Source of the DNA: Streptacidiphilus sp. P02-A3a
Lineage (GTDB): Bacteria > Actinomycetota > Actinomycetes > Streptomycetales > Streptomycetaceae
Direction of reading: 5' to 3'
DNA length: 64,000 bases
Assembly (NCBI RefSeq): GCF_014084105.1
Contig: NZ_CP048289.1
Location: 4,969,922-5,033,921 of the forward strand
Shown: positions 8,253 through 13,967 of the stretch, in pieces
How positions within the stretch are numbered: position 1 is the first letter of the stretch
Layout of the letters: each line of letters starts with the position of its first letter
Position numbers and translations under genes: made by a program
Notes under the pieces: generated by a model
What the model saw: the letters and a program-made list of their open reading frames with translations, nothing else
Databases searched by the model: none
Told to the model about the DNA's origin: nothing

Positions 8253-8468
8253 ATGGCAGAGAAGACCGCTCTTACGCGTCTCACCGGCAGCGGGGACGGC
8301 TCCGGCGAGTGCGGGCAGGGTGACTGCCCGAACGTCTACGCCACGGATCGCAGGTCGTTCGTCTTCCAGGGCGAGCACTTCACCGGCTTCCAGCCGCCGG
8401 AGGGCGAAGGGCTTGTGGAGATCCCGGAAGCGGTGCTGCGGGAGGCGTTCCGTGCTCTTGGATGGTGA
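8253..8468 (+). CDS. Small conserved actinomycete protein (71 aa)
   Basis: Has a central motif of the type GxCxxGDCPNVYATDRRSF followed by VFQG and a hydrophobic C-terminal part ending EAFRALGW. Small proteins of this type (CPTxYxTDRGTxVVQG) are often encoded immediately before DUF6879 genes in actinomycetes; function unknown. The ATG at 8253 is preceded by AAGGGGG at good spacing; an in-frame TTG at 8247 is less likely. The stop lies 17 bp inside the next gene, so the two are translationally coupled. It could also be the peptide substrate of the downstream radical SAM enzyme, but nothing in it proves that. Confidence 0.7.
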   Translation: MAEKTALTRLTGSGDGSGECGQGDCPNVYATDRRSFVFQGEHFTGFQPPEGEGLVEIPEAVLREAFRALGW

Positions 8469-8964
8469 GGAATGGCAAGCAAAATTCCGAGAATTCACCA
8501 AGGAGGCGTGGCGGCTGGAAACGCTGCCCCAGTACCTGGTACCGCAGGAAGCCGACGAGTTCTCCCGTTTCAAGAACGGGGAAGCACTGGTCCACGCGGC
8601 CGAGGACGCCTGGACGTCCCAGATCCGCCGACACAGGGCAGAAGGGCGGATCACGGGCAGGGTCCACGTCGTCACGCGTCCGCTGAGCGACTACCTTCGC
8701 TTTGAGTTCTCGCGGTACTACCGGCACGGCGCAGACGCGGGAGAGGAAATCCGAATCCTGGATGTGACACACCGGCCGAACCCGCTCGAAGGATTTCAGG
8801 ACTTTTGGTTCTTCGACCGCTCGACCGTCGTTCTCATGAACTACGAGCCCGACGGAAGGCAGATCAACCGGGTTCTTCACGAGGGAGTGATCGATCCCTA
8901 TCTTGAGGCCCAGCGAATCGCCGTCGCCGAGTCGGTTCCATTTCAGGAGTACGTGACCGGGTGA
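8452..8964 (+). CDS. DUF6879 family protein
   Basis: A 170-residue soluble protein. The family hallmarks are an N-terminal EFTKEAWRLETLPQYLVPQE, then VTRPLSDYLRFEFSRYYRHG, a VTHRPNPLEGFQDFWFFD segment, and VLMNYEPDGRQI. GTG at 8452 is chosen because GGGAGG precedes it and the frame overlaps the upstream small gene. Its stop overlaps the GTG of the XRE gene (GTGA), so the three form one operon. DUF6879 proteins accompany DUF5753-type regulators but have no assigned activity. G+C is lower than in flanking genes. Confidence 0.8.
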   Translation: MLLDGEEWQAKFREFTKEAWRLETLPQYLVPQEADEFSRFKNGEALVHAAEDAWTSQIRRHRAEGRITGRVHVVTRPLSDYLRFEFSRYYRHGADAGEEIRILDVTHRPNPLEGFQDFWFFDRSTVVLMNYEPDGRQINRVLHEGVIDPYLEAQRIAVAESVPFQEYVTG

Positions 8965-9791
8965 CGCTCGACCCGGAGCAGCTCGGCCAGTCCCAGGCTG
9001 ACCTTGCTGAAATTCTGAAGGAGCTTCGCCGGCGAGCCGGGCTGTCAGGGGCTCGCCTCGCCGAACGTTGCAATATGTCTCAGCCCAAGATCTCAAAGAT
9101 CGAGACCGGCAGAACAGTCCCGACCCTGGTTGACGTCGAGCGCATCCTGCGGGCTCTCGATGCCCCACCCTCCCTCGCAGCCGAGGTCAGTGCGCTCGCT
9201 CGTATCGCGAACACGGAGTGGCAGGACTTTCGCTCCATGCGACGCAAGGGGCTGGAGAAGAAGCAGAATGAGCTGGCGCACCTGGAGCGGTCGTCCGCGG
9301 AGCTCCGATTCTTCCTCCCCACGATGATCACCTCTCTGCTGTCGACACCGGAGTACATCCGGGCCACGCTGGCCGGCGTTCCCGGTGATCATGCGAAAGC
9401 AATCGCGCGAAAGCTGGACAGGCAGTCGATCCTCTACGACACCTCGAAGGAATTTATATTCCTGCTGACCGAACAGGCTGTGAGATGGCCGCTGCTCCCC
9501 CTCCCGGCCATGGCCATGCAGATTGATCGGCTCGTGTCCGTCAGCCGCCTTCCCGGCGTGCGCCTCGGTGTGCTCCCCCTGGCCGGACACATGCCGCTGG
9601 CTCCAGTGAATGTGTTCACGGTATACGACCGGAGAATGGCCACCGTGGAAACGTCCACCGGGGTCATGGTCTTCAAGGACCCCAGGGACACCGAAAGCTA
9701 TCTGGATGAATTCTCTTCCTATGAGCGGCACGCCTCGTGGGGGGATGACGCACGGAACCATCTCGGGCTGTGGGCGCAGCTCTTCCGGTGA
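8961..9791 (+). CDS. XRE-family regulator with DUF5753 domain
   Basis: A 276-residue protein. The N-terminal HTH_31 (LKELRRRAGLSGARLAERCN, then MSQPKISKIETGRTVPTLVD) precedes the DUF5753 domain (about residues 95-270; FLPTMITSLLSTPEYIRATL, RLPGVRLGVLPL, SYLDEFSSYE). Such WhiJ-like regulators usually act with DUF397 or DUF6879 partners. Codon usage is clearly less GC-biased than in the reductase or transketolase genes, suggesting transfer. Start GTG overlaps the preceding stop. Confidence 0.88.
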   Translation: MTLDPEQLGQSQADLAEILKELRRRAGLSGARLAERCNMSQPKISKIETGRTVPTLVDVERILRALDAPPSLAAEVSALARIANTEWQDFRSMRRKGLEKKQNELAHLERSSAELRFFLPTMITSLLSTPEYIRATLAGVPGDHAKAIARKLDRQSILYDTSKEFIFLLTEQAVRWPLLPLPAMAMQIDRLVSVSRLPGVRLGVLPLAGHMPLAPVNVFTVYDRRMATVETSTGVMVFKDPRDTESYLDEFSSYERHASWGDDARNHLGLWAQLFR

Positions 9792-9971
9792 TCTTTAGTC
9801 CACAACGGGAATAAGACTGGTCGGCTCCCTGCCGACCGTCGGATCATCGTTTCGACGGTCGAGCGGCATCCGGCGTCGCGGCAGCGCGGGAGTGCGCGCG
9901 CCCTGGTCGGTCGGCTGTCCTGCCGGCCCCTTCGGGCCGGTGGTACTGCACCGACCGGAAGGGCAGTGACG
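9792..9971 (+). promoter_or_regulatory. Leader region with two hairpins before the radical SAM gene
   Basis: One stem, GGTCGGC-TCCCT-GCCGACC (9819-9837), sits just after the XRE stop and may terminate or attenuate transcription. A second, CCGGCCC-CTTC-GGGCCGG (9923-9940), ends 16 bp before the ribosome binding site GGAAGGG (9957-9963), so it could modulate translation. No T-tract follows either. Confidence 0.4.
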
Positions 9972-10835
9972 GTGACTACCACCATCGAACCGGCGCAGGC
10001 TGACAGGGGGCGCAGGCGGCTGGTGTCCTTCGACCTGACGCGCAAGTGCCAGCTTGCCTGCACGCACTGCTACAACGGGTCCGGCCCGGCGGGCACGCAC
10101 GGCACCATGACCCGCGACGACTGGACGCGGGTCCTGAACCAGGCCGCCGAGTACGGCGTTTCCAGCGTCCAGTTCATCGGCGGGGAGCCGACGACGCACC
10201 CGGACCTGCACCAGCTCACCGGCCACGCGCTGCACCTGGGCCTGGCAGTCGAGGTGTTCAGCAACCTGGTGCGCGTCACGGAGGCCGACTGGACGCTGTT
10301 CGCGCTCCCCGGTGTCTGCGTGGCCACGTCCTACTACTCGGACCAGGTCTCGATCCACGACGCCGTGACCGGCCGGGCAAGCCACGGCAGGACCCGCGCC
10401 AACATCGGACGGGCCGTGCGCCTGGGGATTGCGCTGCGGGTTGGGATCGTCACCGTGGGCGGGTCGGACGACGGCGGCGCTGCCCGGGCGGACCTCGAAG
10501 CCCTCGGCGTGACCCGTATCCACGTCGACCGTGTGCGGGAGTTCGGGCGCGGGGCACGGGGCCGTGCCGCGGACATGAGCGAGCTGTGCGGCCACTGCGG
10601 CGCCGCTCGTACCGCCATCGACCCCACCGGGAAGGTGTCCCCGTGCGTGATGTCGGCGTTCGTCGGCGTCGGCAACGTCAAGGACGACCCTCTCGGCTCT
10701 ATCATCGACGGCACCGCGATGCGGCAGGCCACGGCGTCCATTCGGGCGGCGGTACGGGGGCGCGCGGCGTGTGCCCCGGCCGATGAGGAGTGCAACCCGG
10801 GCTACCCGCCGAGTGAGTGCAACCCGAAGAACTGA
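9972..10835 (+). CDS. Radical SAM protein with SPASM-like C-terminal cysteines
   Basis: A 287-residue protein. The [4Fe-4S]/SAM motif is CQLACTHC (CX3CX2C) about 25 residues from the start, followed by the SAM-binding GGEPTTHPD. A second cysteine set, LCGHCGAARTAIDPTGKVSP then C, is a minimal SPASM/twitch signature for auxiliary cluster binding. The tail adds three more Cys (ACAPADEECNPGY, SECNPKN). Short SPASM-type enzymes commonly modify ribosomal peptides, but no precursor is evident. GTG at 9972 is preferred over GTG at 9966 because GGAAGGG is then 8 bases away. It is 9 bp from the kinase gene downstream and probably co-transcribed. Confidence 0.85.
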   Translation: MTTTIEPAQADRGRRRLVSFDLTRKCQLACTHCYNGSGPAGTHGTMTRDDWTRVLNQAAEYGVSSVQFIGGEPTTHPDLHQLTGHALHLGLAVEVFSNLVRVTEADWTLFALPGVCVATSYYSDQVSIHDAVTGRASHGRTRANIGRAVRLGIALRVGIVTVGGSDDGGAARADLEALGVTRIHVDRVREFGRGARGRAADMSELCGHCGAARTAIDPTGKVSPCVMSAFVGVGNVKDDPLGSIIDGTAMRQATASIRAAVRGRAACAPADEECNPGYPPSECNPKN

Positions 10836-10844
10836 GGGAGCCGC

Positions 10845-11642
10845 ATGCGTGACAGCCTTCCCGGTCCGCAGTTCTGGGCCCGGATCCGCTCGCACACCGG
10901 TGAGGTGACCGAGGTTCAGCGCACCGCGCGGGGCTTCATGTCGGACCTCACGGCGCTGGTCGAGTGCGAGAAGGGGCCGTTCTTCTTGAAGGCTGTCGCC
11001 AACCGGCCCGGTGGCCGCCGCGATTCCATCATCAGGGAGAGACGGATCAATGCCGCGGTGATGCCCATCTCCCCGGGCCTGCGGTGGTGCGCCGAATCCG
11101 ATGAGTGGATCGTCCTCGGGTTCACGGCCGTGGCGGGAAGGACATCCGACTTCACCCCTGGGTCCGGTGACCTTCCCGCCGTCGTGGCATTGCTCAACCG
11201 CATGGGTGCGCTACCGCTGCCGCGGGTGGCGCGGGACTGGACCGAAACGCGATGGGACCGCTTCGCGGCCGGTCAGGCGGAGGCGACGCTGTTCCGTGGC
11301 GGGGCACTCCTGCACACGGACATCAACGAAAGCAACCTGCTCATCGGGGATCGGCAGGCCTGGGCCGTGGATTGGGCATGGCCGACGCGTGGAGCGGCCT
11401 TCATCGACCCCGCGTGTCTGGTGGTGCAACTGGTCGCCGCCGGGCACCAGGCCCAGGATGCCGAGTCCTGGGCCGCGCGGTGCCCGGCGTGGACGAGTGC
11501 GGACCCCAGGGCGCTGGACGCCTTCGCCGCCGCGAGCACGCGCATGTACCAGCGGTTCGCCGAGCGCAAGCCGGGTTCCTGGTTCGACTCCATGGCGGCC
11601 GCCGCTCGGCGGTGGGCGGCAGGGCGGGGCGTCACGCTCTGA
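10845..11642 (+). CDS. Aminoglycoside-phosphotransferase-like kinase
   Basis: A 265-residue protein. The catalytic loop LHTDINESNLLI corresponds to the HxDxxxxN Brenner motif of APH enzymes, and AVDWAWPTRGAAFIDPA to the metal-binding DxD/DW segment. The N-lobe lysine is probably in FFLKAVANRPGG. The protein is shorter than drug-modifying APHs and resembles phosphotransferases of natural-product or small-molecule loci. Start ATG follows GAGGGAG. Pairing with a radical SAM enzyme suggests phosphorylation of its product or substrate; this is inference. Confidence 0.8.
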   Translation: MRDSLPGPQFWARIRSHTGEVTEVQRTARGFMSDLTALVECEKGPFFLKAVANRPGGRRDSIIRERRINAAVMPISPGLRWCAESDEWIVLGFTAVAGRTSDFTPGSGDLPAVVALLNRMGALPLPRVARDWTETRWDRFAAGQAEATLFRGGALLHTDINESNLLIGDRQAWAVDWAWPTRGAAFIDPACLVVQLVAAGHQAQDAESWAARCPAWTSADPRALDAFAAASTRMYQRFAERKPGSWFDSMAAAARRWAAGRGVTL

Positions 11643-11650
11643 GCGGTCCG

Positions 11651-11703
11651 GCGCTCCCGCGCCTCACCGCCCGCTGACGCCCCCCTCGCGGGGCGGGGCC
11701 GGC
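11651..11703. repeat. Right copy of ~53-bp direct repeat
   Basis: Matches 8055-8107 except at about four positions. It preserves the reductase's C-terminal codons (encoding LPRLTAR and stop) although no reductase gene precedes it. It therefore looks like a duplicated reductase 3' end created when the 3.5-kb cassette was acquired. The stop codon of the convergent VOC gene lies within it. Confidence 0.75.
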
Positions 11704-12080
11704 TGGATCAGGTCCCAGCGGTTGCCGTACAGGTCGTGGAAGACCGCGACCGTGCCGTACGGCTCCTGGCGCGGCGCCTCCTCGAAGAGGACTCCGGCTG
11801 CCCGCATCCGCTCGTAGTCGCGGTCGAAGGTGTCGGTGTTCAGGAACCAGCCGACCCGGCCGCCGCTCTGGCGGCCGACGGCGGCCCGCTGCCGCCGGTT
11901 CGCGGCCCTGGCCAGCAGCAGGCCGCCCTCCCGCGCGCCCGGCGGGCCGACGACCACCCAGCGTTTGCGGTCGTCGATCCGCGTGTCCTGTAGCAGGTCG
12001 AAGCCGAGGCGCTCCACGTAGAACGCGATCGCCTCGTCGTAGTCGCGCACGACAACGGTCACCAGCCCGAGATGAGACAT
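11664..12080 (-). CDS. VOC (glyoxalase/bleomycin-resistance fold) protein
   Basis: A 138-residue single-domain VOC protein. It opens MSHLGLVTVVVRDYDEAIAF with the paired beta-alpha-beta strands, has a mid-protein GWFLNTDTFDRDYERM, and closes FHDLYGNRWDLIQP, whose acidic residue and the N-terminal His would be metal ligands. Substrates of this superfamily range from methylglyoxal to antibiotics; none can be named here. It follows the MerR gene on the same strand by 27 bp and is probably part of its transcript. Confidence 0.85.
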   Translation of the reverse strand: MSHLGLVTVVVRDYDEAIAFYVERLGFDLLQDTRIDDRKRWVVVGPPGAREGGLLLARAANRRQRAAVGRQSGGRVGWFLNTDTFDRDYERMRAAGVLFEEAPRQEPYGTVAVFHDLYGNRWDLIQPAPPREGGVSGR

Positions 12081-12107
12081 CCTGTGATCATGCCGCCACG
12101 CGGCGGG

Positions 12108-12989
12108 TCATGTCCGCTCCCCGTCGCCGGTGCGGCCGGTGCGGCCGGTGTGGCCGGTGTGGCCGGTGTGGCCGGTGCGGAAGACCGGCCAGCAGACCTC
12201 GGTGCGCCACCGCGCGCTGTCCGGGGTGTGCCGCTGGCCGACCAGGTAGTACTCGCGGATGGGGCCGTCGAGGGCCAGCGCGTGGCGTGAGACGTGGGTG
12301 GCCAGCGCGCCGTAGGCGCGGTCGGCCCCGGACGGCGGGCCGCTGTACTCGATCACGGCGAGTTCCACGCCCGGCACGAGCAGCGGTTCGACCCGGCCCA
12401 GCGGCCGCACCGGGCCCTCGCACGGGACGAAGACGGTGGCCTGGCCCCGGTGCAGGGTGAACACCTCGTCCGCGAACACGCCGCCGGCCGGGCCGCTCTC
12501 CCTCAGGCCCTGGCCCGCCACGGTCGCGAACAGTTCGCCCAGGGCGCCCTGGAACCAGGCGCCGACGTCGCGCGCGTCGACCACCGCGGTGACCGCCGCG
12601 GCCCGCACCGGGCCGACGTCGCGCAGCGCGATGCCCGCGCCGCCGCCGGGGGCGGGCGCGGTGAGCAGGTCGCGCAGCGCGGCGACCGCGCGCTGGGTGC
12701 GGCCCAGTTCGTCCTCCAGGCGGCGCAGGTGCGCGCCGATGTGCTGGTTGCGGGTCTCCACGTCGCAGGCGGCCAGCACCGTCCTGATCTGGTCCAGCGG
12801 CATCCCCAGGTCCCGGAACCGGCGTACCACCTGGGCGGTGGGGATCTGGTCGACCGAGTAGCGGCGGTACCCGGTCCGCGGATCGACGCCGTCCGGCTCC
12901 AGCAGGCCGACCTCGTGGTAGTGGCGCAGGGTCTTGACGGTCATGTGGGTGGCGCGGGAGAAGTCGCCGATCGACAGGTAGCTGGTCAC
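12108..12989 (-). CDS. MerR-family regulator with GyrI-like effector domain
   Basis: A 293-residue protein. An N-terminal MerR winged HTH (SYLSIGDFSRATHMTVKTLR, HYHEVGLLEPDGVDP, TGYRRYS) leads into a dimerisation helix (RRLEDELGRTQRAVAALRDL) and, from about residue 120, a GyrI/BmrR-like ligand domain. The protein ends in Gly-His-Thr/Gly-Arg-Thr repeats (GHTGHTGHTGRTGRTG) encoded by 9-bp tandem units. The GTG start at 12989 is seven bases from a CACAAT -10, with no clear ribosome binding site, suggesting a leaderless autoregulated transcript. It probably controls itself, the VOC gene and perhaps the divergent SnoaL gene. Confidence 0.85.
   Translation of the reverse strand: MTSYLSIGDFSRATHMTVKTLRHYHEVGLLEPDGVDPRTGYRRYSVDQIPTAQVVRRFRDLGMPLDQIRTVLAACDVETRNQHIGAHLRRLEDELGRTQRAVAALRDLLTAPAPGGGAGIALRDVGPVRAAAVTAVVDARDVGAWFQGALGELFATVAGQGLRESGPAGGVFADEVFTLHRGQATVFVPCEGPVRPLGRVEPLLVPGVELAVIEYSGPPSGADRAYGALATHVSRHALALDGPIREYYLVGQRHTPDSARWRTEVCWPVFRTGHTGHTGHTGRTGRTGDGERT
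12127..12180. repeat. 9-bp tandem repeats (six units) inside the MerR gene
   Basis: Units CCGGTGCGG / CCGGTGTGG are repeated six times; read on the minus strand they encode the (GHT)n(GRT)n tail. Being a multiple of three, copy-number change would lengthen or shorten the tail without a frameshift. Confidence 0.8.
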
Positions 12990-12995
12990 CCGTCG

Positions 12996-13022
12996 ATTGT
13001 GCGCCCTCCCCCTGGGGGAGGG
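12996..13022. promoter_or_regulatory. MerR operator and promoter
   Basis: A perfect 19-bp palindrome, CCCTCCCCC-T-GGGGGAGGG (13004-13022), lies just upstream of the minus-strand -10 CACAAT (13001-12996). That puts it in an extended 19-bp spacer, as MerR regulators require. A second partial element, TTGACCCTCCC (13042-13052), faces the SnoaL gene. Confidence 0.65.
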
Positions 13023-13127
13023 TTCGGCGGACCGGCCGCGCTTGACCCTCCCGCCGCGGCCGACCGCACGGTGGTGCCCACGGCCGGATCCCGGCCGGTC
13101 CACCGAGAAGCAGGGAGCTGATCGACC

Positions 13128-13529
13128 ATGCCGCAGACCACCACCGACATCGACCGGACCGTGGAGCGCTACCTCGCCGTGTGGAGCGAGCCGGACGCCG
13201 CCGCGCGCCGCGGCGCCGTGGCGCGGCTGTGGGCGCCGGACGGCGTCGAGTTCGTCGAGGGCGCCCAGTTCCGCGGCCACCAGGGCCTGGTGGAGCGGGT
13301 CGCGCAGGCGTACGAGTTGTTCGTCGGCTCCGGCGAGTACCGCATCGCGCGCGAGGAGCACGTCACCGTCCACGGCGACATCGTGCGGCTCACCATCCAA
13401 CTGGCCTACGCCAGGGGCCCGCGGGCCGGGGAGGTGGCCTGGGCCGCGCGGGTGTTCCTGGTACTGGACGAGGACGGCCGGATCCGGCAGGACTACCACC
13501 TGACCGTACGGCCGCTGCCCGCGGCGTAA
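13128..13529 (+). CDS. SnoaL-like / NTF2-fold protein
   Basis: A 133-residue protein of the SnoaL_2/NTF2 superfamily. It has an N-terminal helix with RYLAVWSEPDAAARRGAVAR, then LWAPDGVEFVEG, GHQGLVERVAQAYELF, and C-terminal strands RVFLVLDEDGRIRQDYHLT. The cone-shaped fold can isomerise, hydrate or merely bind small molecules, so function stays open. ATG follows GGGAG. Divergent from the MerR gene. Confidence 0.8.
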   Translation: MPQTTTDIDRTVERYLAVWSEPDAAARRGAVARLWAPDGVEFVEGAQFRGHQGLVERVAQAYELFVGSGEYRIAREEHVTVHGDIVRLTIQLAYARGPRAGEVAWAARVFLVLDEDGRIRQDYHLTVRPLPAA

Positions 13530-13532
13530 TCC

Positions 13533-13667
13533 GCGACGGACCTGAACCGGCACGCGGGCAGGCAGAGCGTCGAGCAGGGCGCCGAGATCATCGTGCGGAT
13601 GGCGCGGCTGGGCCCGGACGGCCCGACCGGCGGCTACTTCGACGCGGCCGGCCCGCTGCCCTGGTAG
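13533..13667 (+). pseudogene. C-terminal relic of an SDR-type oxidoreductase
   Basis: Read in one frame, these 45 codons give ATDLNRHAGRQSVEQGAEII, then VRMARLGPDGPTGGYFDAAG and PLPW-stop. This is the conserved C-terminus of carbonyl-reductase-like SDRs (TDLN, VEEGAEIIVRMA, GPTG.YFD). The whole N-terminal domain with the Rossmann motif is missing and there is no start, so it is a remnant abutting the SnoaL stop. Confidence 0.75.
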
Positions 13668-13967
13668 CCCCCACCACGGCCACCGGGGCCGGCCGCCGCC
13701 GCGGCGTCCAGCGACTTCTCTTACGGGGCCGCTGCCGGACCGGTGCTCAGCGCCCTGCCATCAGCGCAGTTCACAGCTCATGGTGGAAAAGAACACGGGG
13801 GATCTTGTCCCCCTCGCACTCTTGGTATTGAGTACCCCTCACGGTGCCGACGGCGGCCCGGGCGCAGACCCGCCCGCCGTCCGGCACCCCTGGAGGGGGG
13901 AAGTCGATGCCGTGCTCGCCACGACGCGCCCAGCCGTGGGCCGCCCGGCCGCCGCGGGGCACCGCTG
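13668..13967. promoter_or_regulatory. Upstream region of the ROK-type regulator with inverted repeats
   Basis: No gene. It contains GGGGGA-TCTTG-TCCCCC (13797-13813) and GGTA-TTGAG-TACC (13824-13836), two adjacent inverted repeats that could be operators of the ROK-type regulator. The frame upstream of 13968 is open but has no good start or ribosome binding site. Confidence 0.4.

Noticed and set aside
9889..9969. A 25-codon frame (RAPWSVGCPAGPFGPVVLHR) just before the radical SAM gene as a RiPP precursor
   Set aside because: No ribosome binding site before its GTG, no leader-like region, and it coincides with a GC hairpin; not enough to call a precursor peptide.
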